64,000 nucleotides of DNA from assembly GCA_001643675.2 (NCBI GenBank), contig LSRY02000056.1, forward strand, positions 439,001 to 503,000, read 5' to 3'. Positions 31,263 to 43,137 of the stretch are shown here, piece after piece. Below the pieces are notes generated by a model that ran no database searches, was not told the DNA's origin, and was given only the letters and a program-made list of their open reading frames with translations. Numbering within the stretch: the first letter of the stretch is position 1; each line of letters opens with the position of its first letter. Both the position numbers and the translations under genes were made by a program. Source of the DNA: Monocercomonoides exilis. Lineage: Eukaryota; Preaxostyla; Oxymonadida; Polymastigidae.

Positions 31263-34232
31263 TCAGTGTTTGTTTAATTCTTTCATCTGTAAAAGAGATT
31301 CTGTTGTGTACATCCACTTCCTTGCTCTGTCGCTAAGAACATGACATGCTCCCCCAAGATCAGTCGCTCCTATCGCTGTATTCCTCGAAAACACCACACA
31401 ATCGCTCGCTTCATCATAAAACCCACAAATTTCACCGCCAAGCAGCATCTTAATAATCATTGTGCGAATAATCTCTTTTTGTTTAGCTTCATCTTCTTTT
31501 TCTTTTTCTGGTGTTTTCTTCTCCTCACCAGCCTTTTCTGGATAATACTTTCTCCAAAAATAGTCAATTGAAAGTGATTCATACAATTTCGGTGCTTGAA
31601 TAAGTTCAACACGTTGAGCTGTCATGTTGACCAGTCGAGTGATCCTTGACTCAACATCAGCAATGCCAAATTGAGAAAACAGCCTCCACCCAGGCATCTG
31701 CAGAACTGCTGCAACTGCCTTTTCCCACTCACCGCCCAACAAGAAGCCAGCTGCCTCGAGAACGCGATCACGTGCGCCGGGTGTTGGGTTTGAAGACAAC
31801 ACACGTCCGCGGTAGCCCCTTGAGAGGCAGACAAACCGCTTCTTCTGCTCAAGTTGTGAGGATGTGGATGAAATGGACATTGCAAGTGCACTGTTGACTG
31901 TGAGGCCGTGCTGTGCCATAGAGATCACCTCAGACAGCAGCATGCTGAACAGATAAGCAGTCTCAACAATCTCATATGGAATAACATTATGCGGCGCAAC
32001 CCACCCGCTTTTCTGTCTGTCGCTCATTTCTCCAAGAAGAGCTCCCCATAAGTTCTGCCTTTTCCCGTCGTCTCCTTTGTCTGGCGATCCCAACAGATCT
32101 TTTCCAATAGGCAAGTCTGCAATGCCTTCCAGCCACATTCCTGTTTCTCTCAGAATTTCTTTGTTGAATGCAGTAAGTCCCATCTGAGCAATCATGCGAT
32201 GATATTGCGTGCACAGACCAACCTCTCCTTGATACCCTGCAGAGCCGACCTCTTTCACTGCATTCGCTGATTCTTGTGTAGGAATTGCCATTTTTGAAAG
32301 TGCCGATGTTGGTGCTGAATCAGTCTGCTTCCGAAGCATCTCAACAATTTTGTCACCGTTGCGATCATCCAAATCATCAGACTTTGAGGAAGACATGTTT
32401 CTATCTTTAACCTCTCGCAATGCCATCATTTCCAGAGTAAGCGAGCCATTAGCCAGTCGTGACATGGTGTCTCCTAATCCCGTGGCTGCAATCAGCTCAC
32501 GTGCCTCCACATACCAGCCATTCAGAGCCAGAAAGTGGCACAAGCCGATCGAAGAACGCAGGCGGAGGGCAACAGACGCAGGTGTAGGCACAAATCGCAG
32601 GTGCTTCTGAACAAAGCCGTTGAGTGACTTGATCAACGAATGCTTCTCTTCGCGAGAGCTTGCGTCGTTGTCTGCCAGCCGCTGTGTGCAGATGTGGTCA
32701 AGGCGCATCTGTGCAAGTGCTGCAGCTGATGGCATCTCTTCAATGGCAGTGCACAAATGCTGGCCCTCAGCTATCACAGTCACCAGAGGAGCATCATCTT
32801 TCAGAACTTCTAAATACTCGTTTCGGTTGATGTCGGAATCAATGAGGGCATAGCAAGACTCCTGAAGCTGATTTAACCGATGAACAAGTGTAGGTATCGA
32901 ACATATAACCACTCCATCAGTCTTGCTTTCTTCTTCCTCTTCTTCCTCTTCCTCTTCTTTTTCTTCTTTTATTTTACGATTTTGTTCTTTGGCTTTTGCT
33001 TTTCTGATATTAACTATTGCTTTCTGCACTTTTTCTAAGATAAATGGCTCCACACCAGCAGCTGTCAGCGACTCAAGAGTACCCATGATATCTCCACTTA
33101 ATCCCACACTATCTGGCTCTATAACCATCACACGCTTTCTCTTCTCTCTGACTTCATTGTCAATGGATCCCTGAAGTTTTCCTTTTTCCCTCAGCGATTC
33201 TTGTGCGAAGTTAATTCCATATTCATCGCTAAGAGCCTGAATTAACTGATGAAGATCACTCAGAGTCCTGCGCCAGAAGATACGATCGATTTTGCACGTA
33301 GTTTTGCGCACTGCAGCAGCAGTCGTTGATGAAGGTTCCGAAGTCGAAGAAGACTCAGAAGATGGATTAACTGAAGAAAAGAGAGACTCATCAACAGTCT
33401 GGAACTCAGGCGAAAAAATGCGAGAGCTTACCCCTGCTGTTAAAAGTTGAATTTCGATTCCTACAAGTTGCATCAAGGTTATTAAACGAAGTTCAAATAT
33501 TTCTGTTTCGTTTGAGCCTTCCGATTTTATTGGTAGAAATGGCAGCATTGCTCGAAGCTCTTCTGCAGATGAACGCAGAACGGATCCTTTTCGTCCTCCA
33601 GCTTCACCTAATGTTGCAAGAACAGATGCAAGTCTCTGTTTTAATTTTTCTGGTGTTGTTTCTGAAAGTGGAATAACAACACCAACATGTGCCTTTTCTT
33701 TTTTATGTCCTTCAGATTTTTTAGCGGTGCTTTTTCGTTTTTCTTTTGCTTCCTCATCCGCTGCGGCAGCTTCCCCTCCGCCAGCTTTTTGATGCCTTGA
33801 ACGTTCTTTTTTGGGCCTGTCTTGTTTTGCAGGTTTGGTTGTTTTTTCATCAGAAGATTTTCGCTGCTCTTCTATCTCTTCTTTTGAAAGCATCCACCAC
33901 GGTCTTCCATCTTCATAACGATCGATGTCTCCTGGTTTCTTTGAGCTAGCACCAGATACAATTTTCTTTCCATCAGCAGATTGTGCTTTTGAATCCTCTG
34001 CAACAATTTTACTGACATCTGAACTACGAATAACTTCTTCTCCAGATTCTGAAGAAAACGATGAATCAGATGAAAATGATGAAGAACTTTCGTCATCATC
34101 GAAAGATGAAGAAAAATCACTGTCAGTGCTATCATCAAATGAATCCGAAAAAGAATCTGTTGAAGACTCGTCGTCATCAAGTGCTGCAAAAGGATTTGAT
34201 GACGAAGGCTTAGAAGAAGGTTTTGGTGGCAT
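31263..34232 (-). CDS. Translation initiation factor eIF3 subunit c
   Basis: Core subunit of the eIF3 complex, which helps recruit mRNA to the 40S ribosome. Intronless ORF of 989 residues from ATG at 34232 to TGA. The layout fits the family: an acidic, Ser-rich N-terminus (residues about 10-70), a Lys-rich linker, then a helical body. TEIFELRLITLMQLVG and QYHRMIAQMGLTAF correspond to the conserved helical core. The C-terminal PCI region covers about 800-960, with ARDRVLEAAGFLLGGEWEKA, SRITRLVNMTAQRVELI, YESLSIDYFWRKYYP and IIRTMIIKMLLGGEICGFYD followed by the winged-helix strand. Length is close to animal and fungal eIF3c (about 810-915). A short Glu run near 440 is the only insertion, unusual among its neighbours. 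It is divergent in detail, so subunit a could be asked about, but the N-terminal acidic region and C-terminal PCI order fit c best. Confidence 0.78.
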   Translation of the reverse strand: MPPKPSSKPSSSNPFAALDDDESSTDSFSDSFDDSTDSDFSSSFDDDESSSSFSSDSSFSSESGEEVIRSSDVSKIVAEDSKAQSADGKKIVSGASSKKPGDIDRYEDGRPWWMLSKEEIEEQRKSSDEKTTKPAKQDRPKKERSRHQKAGGGEAAAADEEAKEKRKSTAKKSEGHKKEKAHVGVVIPLSETTPEKLKQRLASVLATLGEAGGRKGSVLRSSAEELRAMLPFLPIKSEGSNETEIFELRLITLMQLVGIEIQLLTAGVSSRIFSPEFQTVDESLFSSVNPSSESSSTSEPSSTTAAAVRKTTCKIDRIFWRRTLSDLHQLIQALSDEYGINFAQESLREKGKLQGSIDNEVREKRKRVMVIEPDSVGLSGDIMGTLESLTAAGVEPFILEKVQKAIVNIRKAKAKEQNRKIKEEKEEEEEEEEEESKTDGVVICSIPTLVHRLNQLQESCYALIDSDINRNEYLEVLKDDAPLVTVIAEGQHLCTAIEEMPSAAALAQMRLDHICTQRLADNDASSREEKHSLIKSLNGFVQKHLRFVPTPASVALRLRSSIGLCHFLALNGWYVEARELIAATGLGDTMSRLANGSLTLEMMALREVKDRNMSSSKSDDLDDRNGDKIVEMLRKQTDSAPTSALSKMAIPTQESANAVKEVGSAGYQGEVGLCTQYHRMIAQMGLTAFNKEILRETGMWLEGIADLPIGKDLLGSPDKGDDGKRQNLWGALLGEMSDRQKSGWVAPHNVIPYEIVETAYLFSMLLSEVISMAQHGLTVNSALAMSISSTSSQLEQKKRFVCLSRGYRGRVLSSNPTPGARDRVLEAAGFLLGGEWEKAVAAVLQMPGWRLFSQFGIADVESRITRLVNMTAQRVELIQAPKLYESLSIDYFWRKYYPEKAGEEKKTPEKEKEDEAKQKEIIRTMIIKMLLGGEICGFYDEASDCVVFSRNTAIGATDLGGACHVLSDRARKWMYTTESLLQMKELNKH

Positions 34233-34312
34233 TATTCTAAGTTTTTTTCCTTTTTGATTTGGAAAACAGCCAATTGCGGAATTATCAATGTCTTTTTCGA
34301 AAAAGTTTTATT
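34233..34312. promoter_or_regulatory. Compact bidirectional promoter and 5' UTR spacer (80 bp)
   Basis: Only 80 bp separate the ATG of eIF3c (minus) from the proposed ATG of the myotubularin gene (plus). Both transcripts must therefore start within or very near it. It contains two T-rich blocks and the palindromic stretch TTTTTCGAAAAA (about 34291-34302). No TATA box is assigned. The role is inferred from gene geometry. Confidence 0.5.
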
Positions 34313-37001
34313 ATGGCTGATAACCATTACAATAATAATTCACATAATTGTTGTGATTTCTGTTTTTTTACATGTAGATTTAGTTTGAGTTATTGTTGTG
34401 ATAACTGTCAATAAAAGAAAGTTCATTTTGTTTTTGAATTTTTTCAAAAAGTGATTACTCAAGCTTGTTGCTTTAATCTTCATGAAGGAGAAAGAATTAT
34501 TCCACATGCTTTTTTCACTGGAATTGCATTTAACACTCGAACATTTATTGGGGATGTTACACTAACTAATTATAGGATAGTTTTTTGTCCTTCGTCACCG
34601 AGAATTGTATGAACTCTATATTTTCTATAATTAAAGATTTGCTTTAAAAATCCTCTTTAAGATCCACGAATATGAAATAGAGGGGAAAACACCGAAAATA
34701 TCTGTGCCTTTGATGTCGATTTTAAAATTTGAGCAAGTTTTAATTCGAATTCCTCAGACTGAAATGGAAACAAAAGCAATTTTTTTTGTATTAAAAGATG
34801 CTCGTCAATTGACGTATACTTTTTTTTCTTTGTCTTGCCATTTTTGAAGTTGCAATGATTTGTGCGCTTAATAAAAAGTCTTTTTTCAGATAAAAATAGT
34901 GAGCAGCTTTGTTCTCTCTATTCAGTACTGACTCTATTCTTCCAAATAGACGAAAGGAATACACCAGACGATTTGATATTTGCGTTTAAACATAAACAGC
35001 CAAAATCACCCTGTATTTTAGCAAAAAGCCCGACGCATGCAGAAGAAGTCGAATGGACTCAGTTCGATTTGGAAGCAGAGTACTTTCGAATGGGAATACC
35101 TCCTATTGATGAGCCAGTTGGGGAGCAAGACGACGAATGGAGGATGACAGGCATCAACAAACGCTTCGAAGTGTGCGACACATACCCGCAGCTCATCTGC
35201 GTGCCTTCTTCAATGAGCGACAAGGATATCCGCAAAGTGGCCACGTTTCGAACACGAGGACGCTTTCCGGCGTTGTCTTACAGGCACCCCACAGGAATTT
35301 GCCTGCTGCGTTCGTCGCAGCCGATGAAAGGGCCGTTCTGCCAGCGGTGCTCAGAGGACGAGAAGATGCTCCGGGCGTATGCAGAGATAGGCAGGAGGAA
35401 AAGAGACAGCGCTACACAATCTCCGCCACTGGAGACATTAGATGCGACGATTGAGAGGATAACGAGCATCAAAAAGAGAAAGAAAAAGAAGATGAAAAAT
35501 TGTTTAAATAAAGAAAAAGCAGATGAAAAGGATAGAACAGACAAGGTTGACAAAGAAGACAAGACAGAAGGAGAGAAGAAAGGAGAAGACGAAAGCAAAG
35601 AGAAAGATGAACTAAGAGCAGAAGAGATTGGTAACAAGGAACAACTGGCAGAAATAGCACATTCAGTACAGAACTCAACACAAAGCCCAGAAACATCAGA
35701 AAACAGCACATCACCTCAAGATGATTGCGCACAAATGGAAAATACTCAGTTTATTGCACCTTCAGACATTCACATCATTTCATCACTTTCGTCTTCAACT
35801 TCTTCATTTGCATCATCATCTTCTTCTTCCTCTTCTTCCTCTTTTTCTCCATTTCATTCAACCTCATCAGAATCATCTTGTTCATTCAACCACACCCAAC
35901 TCCTCTCTCACCCAAAGGCCTCTCTACAGGCTGCTCTTTCTGACACATTATCTGCTTCCTCTCCTCTTGCCTGCTCTTTCACTGCCCCTTCACCCGAGTC
36001 TTCCCCTTGCGACTCAGCCTCTCTGTGCTCTTCGTGCCCTGCCGGCAACTCCAGCAGCACGAGCAGCACAAGTTGTACTATCACCAGTAGCACCAGTGTC
36101 ATCACATACACCTCTGCTCTTTCTCTCACATCCACACCCTCTCTTTCACTTACACCTTCTCCTTCACCGACACCCTCATCTTCACCTTCTCCTTCTCCCA
36201 CTCCAACATCCACATCCTCATCCACATCCTCACCCACACCCATCCTCACACCAACTCTTTCATTCACTCAGCCTTCTTCTGCTTCTTCGTCACAGGCACA
36301 AACCCCTGCTTTGCTCTCATCTTCTTGTCATTCTTCATCAGCTGATTCATTTTCAATGCCTGCTCATTTAAGTCCTCTCTTCTCTTCTGACAGCAGCCAC
36401 TTACATATTCACAGCACATCCAACAAGGGATCAGGGAAATGGCTGCCGTTCAGCTGCAACAGCAGCAATATCAGCAATAGCATTATTAATAACACACACA
36501 GCAACCCCATCCTCCCCCTCTCACACCCGTTCTGCCTACCTCGCAGCTCACTCACTCCTATTCCCATGCCTTTGTCTTCATCCCTCAGTGAGCACAGCAT
36601 GTCACCCCCGGGTCTTTCCTTTGGCCCCCATCTGCTTGTGCAGAGGACACTCCACATAGCAGACGCACGGCCGGCTCTGGCAGCATACGGCAACACGTTC
36701 TTCCAGGGCGGGTTCGAAGGGGAGAATCATGTGCCCTTTGCGACGTTTGAGTTTCTGGGGATTGACAACATACACAAGATGAGGAATTCGCTGAAGTGCT
36801 ATGTCGGGGCGTGCTGGAAGGCGATGGAGCCGAATACCACGTGGGATGAGTATGCAGTGAAGATTTATTTATTTATTTATTTCATTGTGAATATTTCTTT
36901 TCTATTCTTTCTTCATTTTTTATTCTTCCTCATCAAAATATTTTTTCAACTTTGCATACAAAAATAATGATCATGGATTTTTCTTTTCTTTTCTTTTTTA
37001 T

Positions 37002-37082
<81 letters not shown>

Positions 37083-38543
37083 CTTTCTTTCTCTCTCTCT
37101 TTGCATTCAACCAGATTTGCCTCCAACGTGATAGAGTCCAACTGGCTGCACCACCTCTCCACCATTCTGAAGTCTGCAGTCAACCTCAGCCGGCTGATGC
37201 GTTCAGGGCAGCATGTACTCATCCACTGCACAGACGGATGGGATCGAACGCCTTCACTTTGCTCGCTTATCAGTTTGATGATGGATCCATATCACAGAAC
37301 GATTGCTGGCATGTTTGTGCTCATTGAGAGGGACTGGTGTGCGTTTGGACACAGGTTTGGGCTGAGAACGGGGTGTAAACTCAAACAGAAGCAGAAGAAG
37401 AACGAGAACTTGAAGGAGAAGGAGAAGGAGAAGGAGAAGGAGAAGGAGATGCAAAAATACGGGGAAATGGGGGAAATGTGTTTGGAGGCGGGTAAAGAGA
37501 GAGAAAGACAAAGAGAAAGAGAAAGAGAAAGAGAAAGAGAAAGAGAAAGAGAAAGAGAAAGAGAAAGAGAAAGAGAGAAAGAAGGCAGAAGTGAAGAGAA
37601 AACGATGTTCAAAGCCGACAAATCAGCCATTTCTCCAACTTTCCTGCAGTTTCTTGACTGTGTGCACCAGCTCTGCATTCAGTTTCCAACTGCTTTTGAG
37701 TTCAACCTGAGCTTTCTGTGTTGCATTGCGAAGCATCTTTTCTCTTGCCGGTTTGGACAATTTCTGTGTGACAATGAAAAGGAAAGGAAAGAAAGGAGGA
37801 TTGTGCAGAGGACGGAGTCGCTGTGGAAGTGGATGGAGGGAAAGAAGAGCAAGTATCTGAACCCAGATTATAAGAAGACAAACACGGTATGTGAATGTGA
37901 ATGTGAATGTGAATGTGGTTGTGGATGTGATTGTGATGCGTGTTTGGAATTATGAAGTGATTTGTGCATATGTGATATTATTGTTTATATGCATTGACGC
38001 AAACTTTCTGATTTGTTCAAAATCATTCAATAATAAAACAATACACACATTTCCGTTCTTTCTTCCTTTTCTTTCTTTTTCTTTTCTTTCTTTTTTTTGA
38101 TTTATGAATAAAATATTTATTTATTAATTTATTTCCTTTCCCTTTTCAACTTTTCAACATCCTTTCAGATTCTCAACCCCTCATTCGACACACTCTCTGT
38201 CTGGTCCATCTACTTCCCCCACCACGCCAAGTTCTTCCGACCTCGCTTTCTCAGCCGTCCTCTGCATCTTGTGCCTCAATTAGCCTCCACACCAACCATC
38301 TTGTCTTCTCTCGCTGGACCTCTTTCAATGTTCTCTTCAACTCCTCGCGCTCAGCTGACTATAAATCCACCTATATTTCCCAATCACTCTAACTCTTTTC
38401 GAACTTCAAACAAAATTCACGATGACTCCGATGAATGCCCGTGTGACCAGGCTTCAAAGGAGGTGGCTATTGAATATGTTCCTGCGGAATTTGTATCTGA
38501 TAATTCCGGGTGCGAAGATGATACTGATAGTGACAGATACTAA
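34313..38543 (+). CDS. Myotubularin-family phosphoinositide 3-phosphatase
   Basis: Predicted to remove the 3-phosphate from PI3P and PI(3,5)P2 on endosomal membranes. Six-exon model: 34313-34373, 34452-34606, 34662-34813, 34879-36849, 37115-37886 and 38169-38543. All phases agree and the total is 3486 nt (1161 residues). Residues about 21-120 are a GRAM/PH-like domain (EGERIIPHAFFTG, GDVTLTNYRIVFCP, VPLMSILKFEQ, FFVLKDARQLT). The phosphatase domain follows (FPALSYRHPTG, LLRSSQPM, FEFLGIDNIHKMRNS). The active-site loop is HCTDGWDRT with the CX5R Cys near residue 818, then RTIAGMFVLIERDWCAFGHRF, which is complete and likely active. About 370 Lys/Glu- and Ser-rich residues are inserted before ARPALAAYGN, and an (RE)n tract encoded by AGAGAA repeats lies after GHRFGLRTG. 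The 34814-34878 intron boundary is the least certain. Confidence 0.88.
37001..37100 (+). repeat. (CT)n and (TTTC)n microsatellites inside a myotubularin intron
   Basis: About 26 bases of CT repeat are followed by about 57 bases of TTTC repeat, then mixed CT/TTTC. The tract forms the extended pyrimidine stretch upstream of the acceptor CAACCAG at 37114 in the intron 36850-37114. Confidence 0.9.
37501..37581 (+). repeat. (AGAGAA)n coding microsatellite
   Basis: Purine-only hexamer repeat in the myotubularin coding strand, encoding an alternating Arg-Glu tract of about 25 residues just after the catalytic loop region. Length is likely to vary between strains. Confidence 0.85.
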
Positions 38544-38829
38544 TTTAATAATTTAAGCATTTTGTGTTATTTTTTTGAGATTGTTTATAAATTAATAAAA
38601 CAAGCATCGGGATCGATTGCAACGTAAACTCACGTTGCCTTTTGAATTATTTTACGCTGATTATCTTTATTATTGAAAATTTAGAAACGTTTCAAAACGA
38701 AGAAAAATTAAATAGATCAATAATGGATTACGGATCAAGTTCTCACTATCTTTCAAGACATCCTAAGGCAGCATACAATTTTTCACATCGAATCATTAAT
38801 TTATTCTAATAGCTGCATTTTCAATAATT

Positions 38830-41406
38830 ATGATTTGGATTCCTGTCATCTATTGTGAAACTGAAACCATGCCTCAGTTTCATCTCCACCTCTCAGGGAG
38901 TATGCTGACCAATGACGAAACAATATATGACCAGATTAACGAACAATTACTTCGAGATTTATCCAAGCCAGATAGTAAGATAAAATATCACAAAACTGTA
39001 TGGCTACGCAATTGTTTTTCATAATACTTTGATCATTGTCATATCATTTTTGCTAACAGTTAACCCGAGATGTCTGTCCTATAAATGCCTGCCACCCACC
39101 AGAGGCTATTGATAAGTTAACGTTACAACAGTTTAAAGACTCAGGAGGATGGTATGCACTCAAAAATTGAACAAAAATCCTTTTTATTTTTCTTATTCCG
39201 TATAGTTTTCTTGTTCAAGTTCGCCAAGATTCAAAAAGAAGTGGATATTTTACTGAGACTCTCCACGAATTGAGCTTGTCCAAAACGCTTTGCGTGAATA
39301 CCCATGCGAAATTAGTTGGAACCGAAAAAGAATTAGTCACTCTAAGGGCCCAGTATAACAGAATGAAGCAATTAAATTCCGTTCTCACGGATAAATTAGG
39401 AGATTTGCAAGTTGATTATAAAAAGAAGGAACAACAAATTACCGAATACCAGAAATCAAATGATCAGCTTAAAAAGCAAATTTCAAATTTTCAGCGCTTG
39501 CTCGAAGAAGAGAAAAAACGCTCAAAGCAATTGAGAACGGAAGTTGAGAAGCAGAACAAGCAAATTCTGTTATTAGAAGAAGAAAAAGGCAAACTTCTAA
39601 AAGAACTCAGAAAGCCAATTGTTTCTGCAGAGCGTGTTCCCTCAAGCAAAAACGGATTAAAAGATACTCATCCACTTCTGAATGAAGAAGGCGAGAACAA
39701 AGAAAACAAAGAAAACAGAACCAACAAAGACGACAAAGCGAACGAAAGCGAAGAAAGCGAAGACGACGAAAATGCCACTTATCAGTCGCCAACTGCTTCG
39801 CCTTCAGAAAAGCTGCATTTTCTGGAGTCTCTGTCTGAGATGGAGATTGAAGAAGCTGCAGAACACGAAAGAAACATGAGAAAGCATAACAAGAACAATG
39901 GAGCAGAGGAAAAGAGCGAAATAGAATCTGAGAGTGAGTTTGAGACAGAAGAAGAAAAAGAAGAAGAGGAAAACGTCAATGAGAGGGAGAGAGAGGCCAA
40001 AGAGAAGAAAAGAGAGGAGAAGCAAAAGAGAGGACGCATATGCGAACTGAGGCGTGCCGAGCGCCTTAAAACTAAAGAAAACAAGGAAAATTTGAATGAA
40101 AAAGCAGAAGACAACAAATGTACATCAAGTAATTCTCAACAAGAACAAAATTCAAATCCAATCGTGCCAAATGTGTCTCTGTTTTCTCAATCACTGTTTG
40201 CTTCTCCTTCTCATCAGAAACATAATCAAAAAGAAAGTCCTACCTCAAAAACGACTTCTCAAATTTCTTCTTCTTCTTCTTCTTTTTCTTATTCTTTGGA
40301 CTCATCTTCTCCTTCATCATCATCATCTTCTTCTTCTTCTTTTTCTTCAACACCTTTCTCTTCCTCTTTCTCTACCCCTTCTTCTTCCTCAAATGCTGAC
40401 TCTGTGCTCTCCTTCTCTCCTCATTCAGACAGCACTGCCTCTCAACTCCTCTGCAGTGATGATGAACAATCTACAAGTGCTCTTGATACTTCAGCATCAA
40501 ATGACATAACAAACACAAGATTTCCTTCTGTTTCTTCCTCTTCTGCCTCTTCTTCCTCTTCCTCTTCCTTTTCTTTTTCTTCTTTATCTACTCCTTCCTC
40601 TTCCCCTTCCTCCTCCTCTTCCTCTTCCTCTTTGTTTCCTTTTAATCCTCCTTCTTCTCTTTCTTTATCTGCGCAATCTTCCTCTTCCTCCTCCTCTTCC
40701 TCTTCCTCCTCAACAACCCCTCTTTCTTCTCCCCTCACTTCCCTCTCTTCTCCTTCCCCTTCCCCTCCTCCTCCTTCTCTCTCTGCTTCTCCTTCCTCTC
40801 CTTCCTCACAGCGCCTTCGTGAATACTTTTCTTCTCTTTCTCCTCCGCCCGAGCCTTTTGAGAAGAGGAAAATGGAGATAGAAAAATACCTTTCAAACAG
40901 ACCTTCAATTAATGACATGAAAAAGAGACACATTTTGGCTGGTGTGTGGTGATGGTGAATTGATTTTCTAGTTTTTTTTTGATTTATTTTTGTTAAAAAA
41001 AAAGAGAGAGAAAAGAAGAGTTTTGGAGAGATCATCGTTTTCGCAATGAGCTTTTTAATTATTCGAGTTTGTATTTACACGGAGTAATTTCAAATTCTGT
41101 TGTGACTATTTACTTATAATTCTCATTAACTTTGTTATTTCTTCCCCACATCTTCACATATCCTTTTCTTTCTCCTTCTCCTCCTTCTCCTCCTTCTCCT
41201 CCTTCTCCTCCTTCTCCTCCTTCTCCTCCTCTTTTTATTCCACCATCATTTCATCAGAGCCTGGAGCCCATGCGTCTGTTGTGTCTGTAGGCCATTCTCT
41301 TCATTATGACATACACAGAAACCTGCTCAGCCGGAAGCTGAGGAAAAGAGCAGACAAACAGGACTTGATAGACAGAGGAGTGATTAAAAGTGTGTGGGGT
41401 GTTTGA
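38830..41406 (+). CDS. Coiled-coil protein with two C-terminal RPEL motifs, probable G-actin binder
   Basis: Four-exon model: 38830-38997, 39060-39151, 39206-40941 and 41258-41406. Phases agree and the total is 2145 nt (714 residues). Donors are GTATGG, GTATGC and GTGTGT. An N-terminal globular part (MPQFHLHLSGSMLT, about residues 1-115) is not recognised. A coiled coil covers about 120-220 (heptads rich in Leu, Lys, Glu), then an acidic Glu/Lys region and poly-Ser. Near residues 644-665 EIEKYLSNRPSINDMKKRHI matches the RPEL pattern (RPxxxEL...R.IL). A second, weaker copy, SRKLRKRADKQDLIDRGVI, lies in the last exon, reached only after splicing out 40942-41257. RPEL motifs in other eukaryotes bind monomeric actin (MRTF, Phactr), so an actin-sensing role is inferred. 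Without splicing the ORF would stop at 40952 and lose the second motif. Confidence 0.66.
41167..41231 (+). repeat. (CCTTCT)n microsatellite in the last intron of the RPEL gene
   Basis: Imperfect TCCTTCTCC hexamer-type repeat of about 65 bases inside intron 40942-41257, serving as part of the pyrimidine tract before the acceptor TTTCATCAG. Confidence 0.85.
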
Positions 41407-41416
41407 GAGAAGAGAA

Positions 41417-41444
41417 AGAGATGGAGAGAGAGAGAGAGGGAGAT

Positions 41445-41481
<37 letters not shown>
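41417..41481. repeat. (GA)n microsatellite in the intergenic spacer
   Basis: GA/GAGG purine repeat immediately after the stop codon of the RPEL gene and before the TRF4-like gene. The rest of the 345-bp spacer is AT-rich and ends in a pyrimidine tract with acceptor-like ATATCAG at 41698-41704. Confidence 0.85.
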
Positions 41482-41484
<3 letters not shown>

Positions 41485-41751
41485 AAAAAGAAAAGAACAA
41501 ATGAGCAGAATGCAAATTCGAAATACTCAGAAAATAGTTAAATGTTATTCAAATGAAATATCCACATTTTTATTGTTTTATTGATTCATCACGATTTATT
41601 TCTTTTTTTCATGTAATTTTTTATTTTTCAATCTTTATTTCTTCTCTTCTCTTTTTCTTTTCTCTTCTCTTCTCTTCTGTTCTTTCTTCTCTCTTCTATA
41701 TCAGCTGCCTCCACCACTGTGAAAGAGAAGCAGCAAGCACTCATCAACGCC

Positions 41752-43105
41752 ATGGAGCAGATAGCAACCTCTTCTCATTCAAAAACCCATCAGAACACAC
41801 ACTCAATATTGAATGAAGTCAGAAATTCAGATAAGACTAGTAATAATAACAATAATAGTAATACTAACAATGCAATGGAAGGAGCAGAAAAAGGAGAGAA
41901 AGAAAAAGAGAGAGAGAAAGAGAAAGGAGAACGAGATAAAGAGAAAGGGAAAGACAAGCCAAGAACCAAGAAGCATGGCCCGTCAGAAGTCATCGGCACA
42001 GAAAGAGAGAAGGGGACAGTGGTGATTGATGTGGAAGATGAAGTCTGCTATCTGCCTCCTCTTTCAACTCGTCTGCTCATTCCAAATGCTGACACTCCAT
42101 TCTCTGTTGCGAATGCTTCTTCTTCTTCTCCTTCTGCTTCTGCTTCTGCTTCTTCTTCTGCTTCTGCTTCTGTTTCTTCCTCTTCTTCTTTTAATTCTTC
42201 TTCTTTGAATTCTTCTTCTTCTTCTTCTTCCTCCTCATCTTCCTCTTCTTTTGTTTCTTCTTTCTCGTCTTCCTCTCTTCATTCTCCAACAGAAACAACA
42301 CATCTTCTTGGCCAATTAGAACAATCTCGTCATTCTTCTTCCTCTCCTTCTTCTTCCTCCTCTTCCTCTTCTTCTTCTTCTTCTCTTTTTCCTTCATCGT
42401 CATCTTCTTCTTCTTCACAAAGAAAGAAGGAAAAGAAAAACTCAAAGAAAACAAAAGCATCAGAAACACAACAAACCAATCCTTCTTCTCTTTCTCCTTC
42501 TTCCTCCTCTTCCTCTTCTTCTCTTTCCTCTTCCCAATCTTCCAAACAAACCAGATCTCATTCTTCTTCTCCAGTCAATCTCTTCACTCTTTCTCCTTCT
42601 CCTGTCTCTCGTTCCACCTCTTCTCCTTCTCCCCCTCCTCCTCATTCTCCTGCCATATCTTCCATCCCTTCTGAAACTAATGATCAAAACAATTCTTCGT
42701 TATCAGCTTCTTCTTCCTCCTCTTCCTCTGTTCCTTCTTCTTCTTCTACCTCTTCTTCTTCTTCTTCTTCTTCTCTTTCTTCCTCTCCCTCTCCTCTCCC
42801 AAAGATAACCAAAAGATCCAATTCAGCCCCAGAGGATGATTATGAGCGAGTGTCAAATGCAACAGAGAAAGCAAGGCAGATGTGGTTGAAGTCACAAGAG
42901 AGAGAGAAGGAGAAGATGAAGGAGAAGATGAAGGAAAAAATGAAAGAGGGGAAGAAGAAGACGGAGAAAATGGAGAAAATGGAGAAATCGGAGAAAATAG
43001 AGAAAGGAGAGAAGGAAGGAGAGAAAGGGAAGAAGAAGAAAGGAAAAGAAAACAACTCAGAAAAGACAACAAAAACAGAAGAAACAGATAAAACTAATCA
43101 AATAA

Positions 43106-43137
<32 letters not shown>

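Noticed and set aside
37001-37100. Microsatellite as a coding feature of the 77-codon minus-strand ORF
   Set aside because: It lies within a well supported myotubularin intron, and the ORF is made only of repeat-derived Lys/Arg/Glu codons.
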